Notes: generated by a model from the letters alone, not told the origin. Positions 1 to 10,133 are shown, counted from the stretch's first letter. The stretch: DNA of 64,000 bases from Gentiana macrophylla (GCA_026214975.1 CM047808.1:59856583-59920582), one strand, 5' to 3'. Translations and numbers: made by a program.

Positions 1-260
1 GCATCACGGTGTCGCTTCATCGCCATGTCTCTGCATCGTGGTGTTACTTCATTACGGTGTCTCCGCATCGCGATGGTCATCGCATCGGGTGTCGCGGTGG
101 TCAATGCATCTGGATGGTCATTGCATCGAGGTGGTCAATGCATCGGAGTGGTCAATGCGTCGCGGTGGTCATTGAATCGCGGTGGTCAATGTATCGGGGG
201 TGGTCATTGTATCGCGATGGTCAATACATCAGTTCAAAAAAAAAACCTTAACGCCTGAGA
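1..260. repeat. 17-bp minisatellite
   Basis: Degenerate tandem repeat whose core is GGTCAATGCATCG followed by a short G-rich spacer. Successive GGTCA cores start at 99, 116, 133, 150, 167, 184, 202 and 219, giving a 17-bp period with one 18-bp step. Sequence before base 75 is a more degenerate version. The two short plus-strand reading frames across it are repeat artefacts. It may lie in the outer LTR of the Tat element, but the left LTR edge is unresolved. Confidence 0.85.
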
Positions 261-354
261 CAATGGTCAATACATCGGTTCAAAAAAAAAAACAGCCTAA
301 CGCCTTAGAAGAAGAAAAAACAAACAAAAAATAAACCCCTGTACGCCTGACTTG

Positions 355-387
<33 letters not shown>
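230..387. repeat. A-rich tract ending in a run of 33 A
   Basis: Several A runs are separated by a repeated AACGCCT-containing segment, then 355-387 is an uninterrupted run of 33 A. A T-rich stretch follows at 411-440. This may be a slippage-expanded microsatellite or a retroposed poly(A) tail. No open frame or element end beside it lets me choose. Confidence 0.7.
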
Positions 388-388
<1 letters not shown>

Positions 389-1845
389 ATAAACATGAAC
401 ACCGCCTCCTCCCCTTTTTTTATTTTATTTTTTTTTTCTTCATTAAGGGTATTTGAGTCTATCTATCTAATTTGTGTCCTTCTAAGTCTAACAGATTTCT
501 TTTTGTCCTTATAAGTCTAATAAGTCCGTTTTGTGTACTTTTGGGTCTTTGGCCCTAAACATTAACATATAAGATGTCCGGTGTACCGCCCCGTTTCCGG
601 GCACCGAGTACTTATCCGGAAAAATAACATTCGACACATATAATATAAAATAAATCTAATATTATACTTAAACCTCTATTACGTCGTATCGAGTTTAGCA
701 AAACGGAAACAAAAAGACTCCGGTAATTTTTTTTCCAAACAAAACCAGAATAGAAATTCAAGATCCTAAAGATAGAAAACGTAACATATATTAAATTGGA
801 AAACCAAACGAAAACCAAACGTACGAAACCTCCAAAAGAAAACTAAAAGACAGTACAACGTTCTCCAAAAAACAACAAGTTCTAAAGTATCATGAAACAA
901 AGAATAAAAGTAAATGCTTCAACGTCGGCGTCCTCAAACGTCGTCATCAAAGTCTTCCTCGAACTCCGGATCTAACTGTTCATCTTTTCTCCAGCAAACA
1001 CATAGAAAAATAATGCATTCGAGGTAAGTACAAAGTACTCAATAAGAGGTAGAAGCTACAAATTAATTAAGGTTTATAATTAAAAGATTATATTTATAAG
1101 ACCAACTCAATCTAGGGTTCACTTCGTGTCCGTCAACATGCCATGACTATACGTATCTAGCTTAACTTATCTTGGTTACGTCAGCATTCAAGGGCACTAC
1201 GCATGGCATTTATCAGCCTGAAGATATACTTGCTAACTAACGATGGATAGCACCTGATAGCTCTGGGTCTCCCCGGTATGCGTATACGTTCGATGAATTT
1301 CTTCCGCTACCCTTCAGCCTTTTGAGGCAGTAGCGTTGTTCAACTTGATGAACGTACCACATCGCCGATATGAATCGGCGCCTGACCAATAATTGGTGAT
1401 GTTTATCTTTTTACTGCCACGTATGTAAGTAATTAAGTATTAACTAGCCACCTAAGTGTTTTCAAGGCAAAGTTCACCTTATCAACTCTACTCCCTCACT
1501 TAGACAACTAGACATAACATCCTAAAAAATGCACAGACATTGATAAACTCTAGTTCTTCAAAGCACAAGCCCCTTCATGCCCTTCTGACGGTCCCAAACT
1601 TCAACTCCCTTGAAGATTACATTTGGTTCCGGAACTAAATGCATCAGAAGCTCTATCAAGGCTTGTTCAAGTTTAATTAATGTTATTAGATCACGAAACA
1701 TGTGTAGCGCAAATTTCGTGTTTAATCCCTTAAAATAAACAAAGAAAACACAAAATTGTAACAAATGAAATTTTATTAATTTATGAAATATAAAGCGGTT
1801 ACAATCTCTTGAATCCTTTGATTCTCCCTATTTAATAATTAATTG
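388..1845. other. Non-coding stretch, possibly R/U5 of the Tat 3' LTR
   Basis: I find no convincing gene here. Minus-strand frames at 818-612 and 1764-1558 are short and resemble no family I know. The stretch is AT-rich with two more GC-balanced islands: around 570-625, which has CCGG-rich near-palindromic sequence, and around 1130-1420. It lies downstream of the minus-strand TATA box at 2391-2400, so it could be R/U5 sequence of the Tat 3' LTR. This is inference from position only. Confidence 0.4.
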
Positions 1846-2060
1846 TCCTCCGGAGTAGCGGAAGGACTTTGAATTTGGTGTTGGTCTTTGATCTTCCGGG
1901 TATTGCGGAAGAGTTTTGAATTTGTGATCTTCCGGATATGGCGGAAGGGTTTTGAATTTGTGTTCTTCCGGATATGGCGGAAGAGTTTGGGGACTTGTGG
2001 CCTTCCGGATGTAGCGGAAGGGCTTTGAGTTTATGATCTCCCGGGTATGGGGGATGAAAT
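1846..2060. repeat. 36-bp tandem repeat, about six units
   Basis: Units built around CTTCCGGATATGGCGGAAGG start at about 1848, 1893, 1929, 1965, 2002 and 2038. The period is 36 bp after an irregular first unit. CTTCCG...CGGAAG within each unit is an inverted repeat, so each copy can form a hairpin. Because 36 is a multiple of three, the minus strand reads as a 12-residue repeat containing SAISGR. I consider that reading frame a by-product of the repeat, not a protein. Confidence 0.8.
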
Positions 2061-2390
2061 TTGGACTTGAAGACTCCAGATATCGCAGAAAACTTCAAAG
2101 TTGATGAAGATTTGAAAGAACTCCGTGTTACCTTCGATCTCCTTGTTGAAGAAGCTTCGACTTCGTGTTGATCTTCGAGTGTTGGGTACGCTTTTCGGTC
2201 TCCTTGCCTTCTTGAAGAACTTTAAGGATTTCTTGGAAGATCTTCGAGTGTTTCTTGGCTTTGTTGAAGATGCTTGAAGGATTTCTTGGAAGATCTTCAA
2301 GGCTTCGGTGTTGTTGATGAATGCTTGAAGCTTCTTCCTCTAGGATTTCCACCAACTCTTCAGTGTGTTTTGCAAATAACCAAAGCTCTT

Positions 2391-2400
2391 CTATTTATAG
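2391..2400 (-). promoter_or_regulatory. TATA box of the putative Tat LTR
   Basis: The plus strand reads CTATTTATAG, which is CTATAAATAG on the minus strand. The same decamer is the TATA box in the copia LTRs of this window (21299, 35331, 51988). Its direction agrees with transcription of the minus-strand Tat element. Confidence 0.55.
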
Positions 2401-2637
2401 TGCTAAGTGATGCCTTTGCATTAATTTATATTTAATGCACCCATAATCATTTAATATGTCCACACTCTGATTGATTCCTAGAATATCCGCATTTAATACG
2501 TCCAGACTCTCATGATTCACTCTAGAAATTTGTAGACAATATTTGCATTTATAAATCAATAAAATCTCCTAACTAATTGATTTTTCAGAGATTTTGATGA
2601 TTTATTGACTATTGTATTATCCCCCAATATTTAATGT

Positions 2638-2900
2638 CGGAAATAATATAAAAATATTTAGATTTAACGACATATGTAGTATGTGACAAATATAATATTT
2701 CACATATATATTTTGTATATCTACATAGCCATTTAATTATAAATAATTAAATTTCTATATTTCTAAGAGATTTTATTTATTTATTTATGTTATTTCCTAT
2801 CATTTTGTATAGGAAATAATATAAAATGAATTTAATTTCGAGCCAAATGTAATATGTGATATATATATTATGTCACATAAAATTTTTATATCTACAAATG
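2638..2900. repeat. Imperfect direct duplication in presumed U3
   Basis: Two diverged copies of an AT-rich block of about 90 bp lie roughly 173 bp apart. Each runs from GGAAATAATATAAAA (2638 and 2811) to a TATATCTACA end (2726 and 2896). The right copy ends at the proposed LTR boundary, so U3 seems to contain a second, internal copy of its own start. Confidence 0.65.
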
Positions 2901-2911
2901 CCCCTTGAGAC
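2897..2911 (-). promoter_or_regulatory. Polypurine tract of the Tat element
   Basis: On the minus strand this reads CTCAAGGGGCATT directly before TGTAG. A purine-rich tract next to the 3' LTR primes plus-strand DNA synthesis in LTR retrotransposons. It is short and one of several G-rich runs nearby, hence the moderate score. Confidence 0.45.
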
Positions 2912-3228
2912 TTGTTGTTGTCCCGGTAAAGTTTTACCGTAGCGACGAGTCTCGACTTTATAACCATTTTTATTTTTTTTTTTGAGGCAGCAAACTTTTT
3001 TTCATTATCTCTCTCTTTTTCTTCTTCATTTTTTTTTTTTTTTACGTGAACAAAGTAAAAGAAAGAAAAAAGAAAGAAGAAAATAAAAACAATGCGTACC
3101 AACCCCTTTTCTTTTAAGTCGGCTACGCCCTTTTTTTCCTTAATTTTTTTTTTTTGACAAACCAATCACAATTGAATAATTTTTGTCCCACTTTTCTTAG
3201 AAGAGACTTGATTCTTTTCATCTTCCCG
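2912..3228. other. Low-complexity region upstream of the antisense PMD gene
   Basis: T-rich and A-rich runs dominate 2960-3160. A 121-codon minus-strand frame across it is almost only Lys, Glu and Phe and is rejected as coding. By position this is the upstream region of the plus-strand TATA box at 3229. Confidence 0.5.
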
Positions 3229-3238
3229 TATATAAATA
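3229..3238 (+). promoter_or_regulatory. TATA box of the antisense PMD gene
   Basis: TATATAAATA lies 3' of a CT-rich stretch and is followed by an AC-rich segment typical of plant transcription starts (about 3255-3290). It points towards the PMD reading frame, opposite to Tat pol, and suggests this gene has its own promoter instead of depending on the LTR. Confidence 0.55.
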
Positions 3239-3499
3239 AATCTTCAAATCCTTTTCAAACACACCAATTCTTCTTCAAACCAAAGGAGTCAAGGAAACTG
3301 AGAGTCTCAGGCATTCCTCCTCTTTAGTTGGCTAACTGGCCATGTCGACTGCGGATTGAAAGTTGATTGTAATTTTTTCTTGACATTCGTGTTTCTCGTC
3401 GGCAGTTGACTAAAAGTCAAATATTTTTTTGTCTTTTTTTTGTTTAATTATTTTTCCTTGCTTTGCAGGGTAACCGGAGACCATATTGGTGGTTGTTGT
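3239..3499 (+). other. 5' leader of the PMD gene with a short uORF and possible intron acceptor
   Basis: This leader holds an ATG at 3342 that reads only five codons (MSTAD) to a stop. A candidate 3' splice site follows a pyrimidine-rich stretch and ends in TTTGCAG at about 3468. A possible donor (TGATT/GTAATT) is near 3369. Splicing is inference; a transcript would settle it. Confidence 0.35.
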
Positions 3500-4111
3500 T
3501 TTGAGGTTGCGTACCTCACCTCTTCAGAGATCGGAAGCCGTTTCGAGGTTACCTTTACCTCGCCACTTCAGAGATCTGAAGCCATTTCGAGGTTGCCTTT
3601 ACCTCGCCACTTCAGAGATCAGAAGCCGTTTCGAGGTTGCCTTTACCTCACCGCTTCAGAGATCAAAAGCCATTTCAAGGTTGCCTTTACCTCGCCCCTT
3701 CAGAGATCAGAAGCCGTTTCGAGCCGTATTGAGGTTGCCTTTACCTCGCCACTTCAGAGATCGGAAGCCGTTTCGAGGTTGCCTTACCTCGCCACTTCAG
3801 ATATCAGAAGACGTTTCGAGGTTGCCTTTACCTCACCACTTCAGAGATTAGAAGCTGTTTTGAGGTTGCCTTTACCTCACCGCTTCAGAGATCATAAGCC
3901 GTTCCGAGGTTGCCTTTACTTTGCTGCTTCAGAGATCATAAGCCGTTTCGAGGTTGCCTTTACCTCACCACTTTAGAGATCTGAAGCCGTTTCGAGGTTG
4001 CCTTCCCTCACCACTTCAGAGATCATAAGCCGTTTCGAGGTTGCCTTTACCTCACCACTTCAGAGATTGGAAGCCGTTTCGAGGTTGCCTTACCTCGCCA
4101 CTTCAGAGATC
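3500..4111 (+). repeat. 44-bp tandem array at the start of the PMD gene
   Basis: About 14 units begin with CTTCAGAGATC at 3522, 3566, 3610, 3654, 3698, 3752, 3795, 3839 and so on to about 4100. The period is 44 bp with one 10-bp insertion near 3720. Each unit has two inverted repeats: CTTC...GAAG, and GAGGTTGCCTTTACCTC (stem GAGGT/ACCTC). Forty-four is not a multiple of three, so the encoded repeats (for example TSPLQRSEAVSRLPL) appear in all three plus frames in turn. It joins directly to PMD-like coding sequence at about 4100. Tandem arrays between integrase and 3' LTR are known in Ogre/Tat elements. Confidence 0.9.
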
Positions 4112-6227
4112 AAAGATGGCCATCTTCAAGGATATTACCGACTGGGGAAAACATATTTGGTTGTTCTACGTGATGCACATGCTAAGGCAGAGTCCGGGAT
4201 CAAGCTCGAAGTATGTCCGTCTATGCGCGATTCGTCTACTGAGGACCTTCCACCTCGTGACAACAAGGAAGCATCACAGCTCTATGACGAGCTCCCACGA
4301 ACACGAGGTGACCCGTCCAACATCTTGCGCTCTCCGCTTCACAGCAGGGAGGCTCAAAAGCATGAATGTTTTACTTTGGGCCATCAAATTATTTCCAATA
4401 AAGTGCAATGGGGAAGCCAACTCAAAACGCAATGGGCCTTCGTTCCCGCGGAGATTTACTGTGGGAGGCTTGAAGATGTGCTTTCCTGCAATCATGAGTT
4501 ACTCAGACAAATCATCCTGCACGATGCTTTGTATGCTTTAATGTTCACTTATGCGAGAGATCATCATGTGATTCGGCCCTTTTATGAAGTATGGTGTCCT
4601 GAAACCAACACACTTCACACCGATGTTGGGGAGTTGTCCATTTCATTGATTGATTTGCGGGAAATTGCTGGCCTTACCATCAGTGGGGATCTGTACGAAG
4701 AAGTTATTCCCAGCTCGGTGGAATTGATGGGTCCTATCGATTCTCACTCGAAGTCCCTTCCGGACAGTTGTCGATATTTGTTTGCGGTGTTTCTGGAGTG
4801 TTAGGAAGAAGTTTGTGATAGGGATCGTCCCAAGGATTCGATCGCAAAATGGATCGACTTTTGGTGCCGAAAGCCCTCAGAGAATCCAAAGCCCAACCCA
4901 GTGAAAAGAGCAACCGTCAAAGACGCACCGTGTCAGAGTTCCGAGAAAGATGAGATTCCCTTCACATTTTCCAAATCAGAAAGGGCTTAAGGGATGAGAC
5001 CTACCAAGCAACTTTGGTGGCATGCTGGCTATGTACATTCGTCCTTCCAGTTGAAGGGTCTTTCATTAGGCCTTCAACTTTCAAGATGGCCAGTTTGATC
5101 GATCATGGGCAGACAAGATAGCTTGCTATTCCGGTGATGGTTAGCGTATACCGGGTTTGAACCGAATTTCTTGTTCTTCTACACTGGAGCGGGTCGGCAT
5201 CTTTATCCCGTGGCACTACATCTTTGGGTGGTTGGCTCGGTATCTTGGCACACATAAGAGTGCTTCTACAGAGTTGAGTGAACCTTTGATGATTCAACTC
5301 TCAGGATCGAGCGGTTCAAAGGCTTTCACTGATCAGAAGGCCAGAGACATCATTCATGGCGGTCACGATGTTGACTGGCTAGCGACGGCAACAAAGTTTG
5401 AGCGTACGGTGACTAAAGATGACGATGGCCAATTATCCATCTGTGAGAAAGAATTCTTTTTAGCTGTCCGCTCCGGTATTTTGGTGTTCCATTGCCAAGG
5501 TTCTTGTTGGGTTGAGCCTTACAACCCATGCAGGTTTGCACGTCAGTTTGGTTTTCATCAGGGCATCCATGCGGATCTCGTCGTTGATGGATGAAGTACA
5601 TCACTTGGGTGAGGTTGGGGACTTTGGGCCAAATTCATTGCTCCCCGAAGCGTTCTAAGCTTGTCTTTCCCGTAGATTCTGGTGACATCACCTGCCACAT
5701 TTCCTAAGGTTATTAGGCATGGTGGGGCAAAGTTCACGGTTCATACTTGTTCGATGGCTGACAATCTCTTATCAATATAGTGAACATGACTGCTCCTCCG
5801 GCGAAACAAAGCGCCCCGACAGCTAAGGTGAAATAGATCAAGTCTTCACATCCTCCAACATCCTCACCTAATTTGGCCATTCGCCTTCCTTCTGCAAAAG
5901 TTACAAAAGGTAAGGAAATGCATGCGGACTTGGGAGAGAAAAGGCGTTCTGATGTTGTCTATGATGCTAGCGGGAGTTCTTCACATGGCGATAGGAACTG
6001 GAAGCTACCCAAGCCCAGAGCTAGGAAATAGGTACTCTCTTACTCTTTGGGATGTGTTAACGTTGATTTTTTTAATTTACCTCAGCCACTATTCGTTCAC
6101 TTCGCCTTGTCTCTTTGTTTTGTAGCTGGTCTGTAGAGATCCGGATGAGGTCGGCGGTTCTGCTCTTAGCGAGGATTCCGCCAACGGTCCTGACGCTTTT
6201 GCAATGGAAGATAGAAAAATAGGAAAG
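4098..6227 (+). pseudogene. Plant mobile domain (PMD) protein, N-terminal and central part, antisense to Tat pol
   Basis: Encodes an aminotransferase-like plant mobile domain protein (Pfam PMD, PF10536). The clearest block is around 4586-4720, with FYEVWCPETNTLHTD, then GELSISLIDLREIAGL. A later block (about 5000-5160) has an ACWLCTFVLP-like segment and SLAIPVMVSVYRG, and 5500-5560 has VEPYNPCRFARQFGFHQ, the usual end of the domain. Stops at 4802, 4987 and about 5120 and frame changes near 5000 and 5590 make it a pseudogene. A candidate intron lies at 6032-6125. The frame is broken at 6228 by copia 1 and resumes at 36169. PMD proteins occur both in host silencing factors and as passengers of transposons. 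The position between Tat integrase and 3' LTR, in antisense, fits the antisense ORFs I recall for Tat elements. The true start codon is unclear. Confidence 0.8.
6032..6125 (+). other. Candidate intron of the PMD gene
   Basis: The donor is AATAG/GTACTC and the acceptor CTCTTTGTTTTGTAG/CTG. The 94-bp segment between is T-rich. The frame upstream ends at a TAG exactly at the donor, and a long open frame begins at the acceptor, which suggests a phase-0 intron whose last upstream codon has mutated to a stop. Confidence 0.55.
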
Positions 6228-6250
6228 TGTTGGTCCCTTGAAGAGTCTTT
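6228..6250 (-). repeat. Copia 1 3' LTR, outer fragment
   Basis: The first 23 bases from the left tip of the copia 1 3' LTR (TGTTGGTCCCTTG...). Athila cuts it off from the rest of the LTR, which resumes at 20477. The last five bases, TCTTT, are the Athila target duplication. Confidence 0.9.
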
Positions 6251-6616
6251 TGTTAAGGGTGATTTTATACGATTTATAAAGTTATATTTTATAGTGATTT
6301 CCTCCATATTCATATAATTTGCATAAAAATTAAGTGTTTAATTGAATTATTGAGCAAATGAGTTTTTAAACGGGTAAATCGCAAAGTTAGTGGATTTATG
6401 GGGTTTTATTGTTGATTTTATATTGATTTGGATGATATTACACTTTGCCATGTTTTATTATCTTGTAGATACACGAAATTGGTTCAAAAGAGGATTAAAA
6501 GATGTTAAGGATCAGAGTTATATGAAGAAAAAGAGATAGAGATGAAGTTGATTGAAGATGGAGACGGAAAAATCAGATTTGAAGTAATATGAACGTGCGT
6601 CCAGTTCTCTGTCCAG

Positions 6617-6795
6617 TGGACGGGCGTCCAACATATTGGACGGGCGTCCAGAAGAAGAAACTTGATTCAGAGTTCCCCCAAAATTGATGGACGAGCGTCT
6701 GGTTTAAAGAAGGACGGGCGTCTGATCATGACTCGGCCCGATTCGAAGATTTTAAAGCATCTGGACGGGCGTTCAACCCATCAGACGGGCGTCCA
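6617..6795 (+). repeat. Palindrome array in U3 of the Athila 5' LTR
   Basis: Six to seven copies of a 14-bp near-palindrome, consensus TGGACGGGCGTCCA (arms TGGACG and CGTCCA), at 6617-6630, 6637-6650, 6688-6701, 6711-6724, 6771-6784 and 6782-6795, with weaker copies near 6596. They sit directly upstream of the TATA box. The same motif recurs in the leader (7923-8082), before the env-position ORF (15094-15352) and in the 3' LTR (about 19250-19455). Confidence 0.85.
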
Positions 6796-6828
6796 GTGGC
6801 CGACATAGCAGCAGCCGACTTAAAATTC

Positions 6829-6836
6829 TATATATA
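6829..6836 (+). promoter_or_regulatory. Athila LTR TATA box
   Basis: TATATATA follows TTAAAATTC and precedes GCTGCG. The same sequence recurs in the 3' LTR at 19489-19496. It should direct the genomic RNA of the element. Confidence 0.7.
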
Positions 6837-7823
6837 GCTGCGTTATTTACAACAATTACATCAGATTTTCGAACCCTAAACCCTAGGGGCGGCTCAGTTT
6901 TTACTGCTTTTAGTTTCTAGTTAGATTCAAACACTTTTTATGTATTTTTATTCAAATAATTCGATCTTCAAGAGGATGCTAAGAGGCTAGACCTCTATTG
7001 AACAAGCATTGTGAAGCCGTCCGATCAACAATTCAGTTTCGATTCTCGTTTGTCTTGTGAGTTTTTAATTCAAAGTTGTTACTTTATTATGCTTATTTCG
7101 TTTTTATGCAATTATATCGAAAGATCTTTGCATGTATGATGTTTGATTTTGACGAGAATCATGTTAAACCCTAGATCGCCATAATAAAGATTAGACCTTT
7201 AATCTAATTAATGAGAGTTATTAGGTTGAATCTCTAGGTTAGAAACTTATAAATTTCACACCTTTGGTTAGAAAGCGTTAATCTTTATATCGAAAGATAG
7301 AAGATTAATAGGCGAACTTGTCTAAGAAATTAGGAGTTCATACCTTGGCTAGGTGAATCACAACTTGATTAAGAATCACGAGATAATCGAGGTAGAAATT
7401 GATAGTTGTAGGATAGGTGGATCAATTGCTTGTTCGTTTGTTATTTCATTGATTACACCACTTGAATTTGAATTATTAAGTAAATTTACGACCTTTATTT
7501 CGTAATAGATTTAGAATAGATTTAGTTTAGATAATTTGTTCGCAACCATATTTGCCCTGGCTTTAGATCTCGAACTTCTGTCCAGTTATTCTTATTATTA
7601 GTTCCGTTTCTCGTTCTAGTTTTCACTGTTTTATTTTTGTATCTTTTTAGTATTAATCGTGACATAGTTAGGTTAGATAATAAAAACTAGATTAAACAAC
7701 CCCGATTCCCCGTAAGATCGACCCGGTATCAACCTCTATACTACGATCCCTACACTTGGGGTATACCGGATTTATAAATATATTACTTGTTTATTTTCAT
7801 TGCAAAAATCCGTGACATGTTTT

Positions 7824-7841
7824 TGGCGCCGTTGCCAGGGA
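7824..7841 (+). promoter_or_regulatory. Athila primer-binding site (tRNA-Asp type)
   Basis: TGGCGCCGTTGCCAGGG lies six bases after the end of the 5' LTR. It is complementary, with one or two mismatches, to the 3' end of plant tRNA-Asp, the primer expected for Athila-type elements. Confidence 0.88.
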
Positions 7842-7922
7842 ACCAGACGGTTGTCTAGTTTTTATTTTTCGTTAGTAAGTTAACTTAGATATTTTTGTTT
7901 TAGTTTCTGTTTCGTTTATGTT

Positions 7923-8082
7923 CCAGTGAACGGGCGTCTAGGGTAGTGGACGCCCGTCAAGTCATGTTTTTTTTAACTGTTCGTATTTTTACCCAGTCAA
8001 ACGAGCGTCTGGTTATCCAGACGTCCATCCTGTTCATCTTCTAGGCAGACGCCCATCCAGTAATCTGGACGCCCGTCTGACC
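7923..8082 (+). repeat. Palindrome array in the Athila leader
   Basis: About six copies of the ACGGGCGTCTG / GGACGCCCGTC motif, in both orientations, lie between the primer-binding site and the gag start. They are more degenerate than in U3. In the RNA they would form small hairpins about 80 nt upstream of the gag start codon. Confidence 0.8.
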
Positions 8083-8157
8083 TCTTTTTCTTTAAAATCT
8101 TTTCTCGGTTTTAACCTTTGATTAAAAGGTTAAATAACTAGTTTTTGGTTTCGGTTT

Positions 8158-9720
8158 ATGCAAACTCGGAGTCAAAAGGGGCCACTGATCTATACCCCTG
8201 ACCTCGAGCGGACCATAGTCCGAACAAACAGGAGAAGTCTACGTTTTGCGGACCTCCCTGATGAAGAGAACACAGTCGATCGAGATATCGAGCAAGATCT
8301 AGCCCAAGAGATCGAAAATATAGTCATTATGGCTGCTGAAGATAGATGTACGTTGGCTGACTACGCCATGCCTGGCGTAGTAAAGGTCAACCCGGCTATC
8401 GTCCTACCAACCATAAATGCTCAGACCTTCGAACTCAAGCCTGGTCTCATTCAAATGATGCAACATGCATCTATCTTCCATGGGAATCAGTCTGAAAATC
8501 CGCATACACACGTACACACATTTCTAGAGATATGTGGTACGACTCGCATCCAAGGTGTAAGCGAGGATGCCATTAAGCTGAAGTTGTTCCCATTTTCCTT
8601 GAAGGGGGAGGCAAAAGAGTGGTATAACTCTCTCCCTGCTGAATCCATTACCACTTAGGCTGGACTTGAAAAAGAGTTCCTAAGTCAATACTTTCCGTTT
8701 TCCAAGACAGCCCAATGCCTCAGTGAAATTTTTACATTTTATCAGAAGGAAAACGAGTCATTCTTTGATGCTTGGAAGAGATTCAAATCTCTCCTTCGTA
8801 AATGTCCCCATCATGGTATTGACTTACAGAGGCAAGTCAATACGTTTTTCAGTGGATTGACCGAGCTCACTAAGGGCATGGTCAATAGCTCTTCTGGTGG
8901 GGCATTCTTGAGAAAGACACCTGAAGAGGGATGGGCACTATTTGAGGATATTGCCAAGTACAATTATGCCCCCTCCTCTCAAGCTATCCAAGCACCTCCT
9001 CCTCCTCCCAAGATCGAGGAGGTGAACATGCAAAGTCTGATCGCCAAGCTGCAAAAGCAGATGGCAGCTTCTCAAAATTCTCCTAATCCGATCAATCAGA
9101 ATCCTTCCCTTCAACAGAACTCTCAAGTTCTCATCTTTGAGAATCAAGTCGATCGCCATATGGTGGGGCAGTTTCAATTTGTTCCCCCCTCTGCTTATCA
9201 AGTTAATACTGTTCGTGAAAATGGACAGTATAATCCAGTCACATGTCAGAACTGTGACAATGTGGGGCATACATCTCATTTCTGTCCTATGAACGGACAG
9301 AATGCTGAAATAAACGCCTTCTCTGGCCAGACCAATCAGAGGTTTAACAATCAATTCTCTGGCCAGAGTAATCTTCAAAACCAGGGTTTTAGCCAGAATC
9401 AAAATTTCAATCCTAATTCAAATTTTAATCAAAATCAATACTTCAATCGAAACCCTACTTACAACCATAACCAGAACTCCAATTTTTCCAATCAGAATCA
9501 AAGGTTCAGTCAGAATTGGCCTAACAATTCTAATTCTACATTTCAGAATCGGTCCAGCCAGCCTTATCTGCAGAACATCCAAAACTCTCAAGCCCCCTCG
9601 CACTCGAATGATATCCAAGCTGAATGGAACTCTTTTCGGGAGGGGCAAAATAAAAACCTCCAACTCTTGATGAGCACAAACAAGAATCTTGAGAGGCAAA
9701 TAGGGCAATTGGCTGAATAG
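8158..9720 (+). pseudogene. gag: Athila gag polyprotein
   Basis: Capsid/nucleocapsid protein that packages element RNA into cytoplasmic particles. The start is ATG 8158 (MQTRSQKGPL), the usual Athila-type N-terminus. The retrotransposon gag domain runs from about residue 100 to 235 and includes FPFSLKGEAKEWYNSL. A TAG at 8656-8658 falls where the family has Trp, and the same frame continues to 9718, so this is one broken gene of about 520 codons. A zinc knuckle, CQNCDNVGHTSHFC, follows at about 9247-9288. The region after it is a long Asn/Gln/Phe-rich tract (about 9300-9560), then a coil ending RQIGQLAE. The terminal TAG is probably also secondary, because gag-like residues continue beyond it. 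Confidence 0.93.
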
Positions 9721-10133
9721 TTAGCTTCTAGACCCCCAGGGCAGTTGCCCAGCTTCACGGAAAAGAATCCAAAGGGTGGTCAAGTTGCTCAGACCGCTCT
9801 GAATAATAGCCAATGCACTGACCTGGTGACTTCAATTCCGTACGGTAGAGAATAGGCCAGTACGATGAACTTAAGGTCAGGTACTCAACTAAGTGGTCCC
9901 CCTCACCAGGGAAACCACTAACCCCTCCTGCCAGCGATAAGGCAAGAGGGGAAGTCGAGCACCTACGTTCCCCTTGGCTGCAAGAAAATACTCAGGTGGC
10001 TGATCCCCTGAGAGGTGAAAAAGTTGGAAGTCCTCAGGTGGCTGAACCCCTGAGGAATGAAGAATCAAGTGAGAGTCAGGAGGCTGATCCCCCGACTGAT
10101 AAGAAAAATTAAAAGGTAGTAAGGTGGAAGGAC
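9721..10133 (+). pseudogene. Degenerate gag-protease junction
   Basis: In the gag frame, residues after the 9718 stop still resemble the Athila gag end (LASRPPGQLPSFTEKNPKG) but meet TAG at about 9856 and TAA soon after. Around 9955-10090 a short segment with GGTGGCTGA(A/T)CCCCTGA repeats two to three times. The protease frame opens at 10134. In an intact element gag and pol are probably continuous. Confidence 0.6.

Larger units (their letters stand above)
1..2896 (-). repeat. Putative 3' LTR of the Tat element, left edge unresolved
   Basis: Read on the minus strand, a purine tract (CTCAAGGGGCATT) is followed directly by TGTAGATATAAAA, which is how many Tat-type LTRs begin. The right boundary is therefore placed at 2896. 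A minus-strand TATA box (CTATAAATAG, 2391-2400) lies about 500 bp inside, as expected for a U3/R junction. The partner LTR is outside the window, so length and left end are unknown; base 1 is only the window limit. Confidence 0.4.
6251..7817 (+). repeat. Athila 5' LTR
   Basis: 1567 bp from TGTTAAGGG to CCGTGACA. U3 contains an array of palindromic motifs (6617-6795), each a variant of TGGACGGGCGTCCA, ending about 34 bp upstream of the TATA box at 6829-6836. The rest is AT-rich R/U5 sequence. Confidence 0.95.

Noticed and set aside
612..1764. Two 68-codon minus-strand ORFs
   Set aside because: Short, compositionally biased and without recognisable motifs.
1832..2098. Minus-strand ORF with a 12-residue repeat (SAISGR core)
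   Set aside because: Produced by the 36-bp tandem repeat; no start context or homologue, and it lies in a presumed LTR.
2800..3165. 121-codon minus-strand ORF
   Set aside because: Almost only Lys, Glu and Phe from A- and T-runs; low-complexity artefact.
3500..4111. Regular 44-bp repeats that could suggest a CRISPR array
   Set aside because: Units are head-to-tail with no unique spacers, no cas genes are present, and the context is a plant retrotransposon.
4098..6227. PMD gene as an independent host gene (MAIL1-like) into which transposons inserted
   Set aside because: Possible, but it lies exactly between Tat integrase and the Tat polypurine tract/LTR and in antisense, the known place for extra ORFs in Tat elements.
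7822..7845. tRNA gene fragment
   Set aside because: The match to tRNA-Asp is only the 17-18 nt of a primer-binding site next to an LTR.
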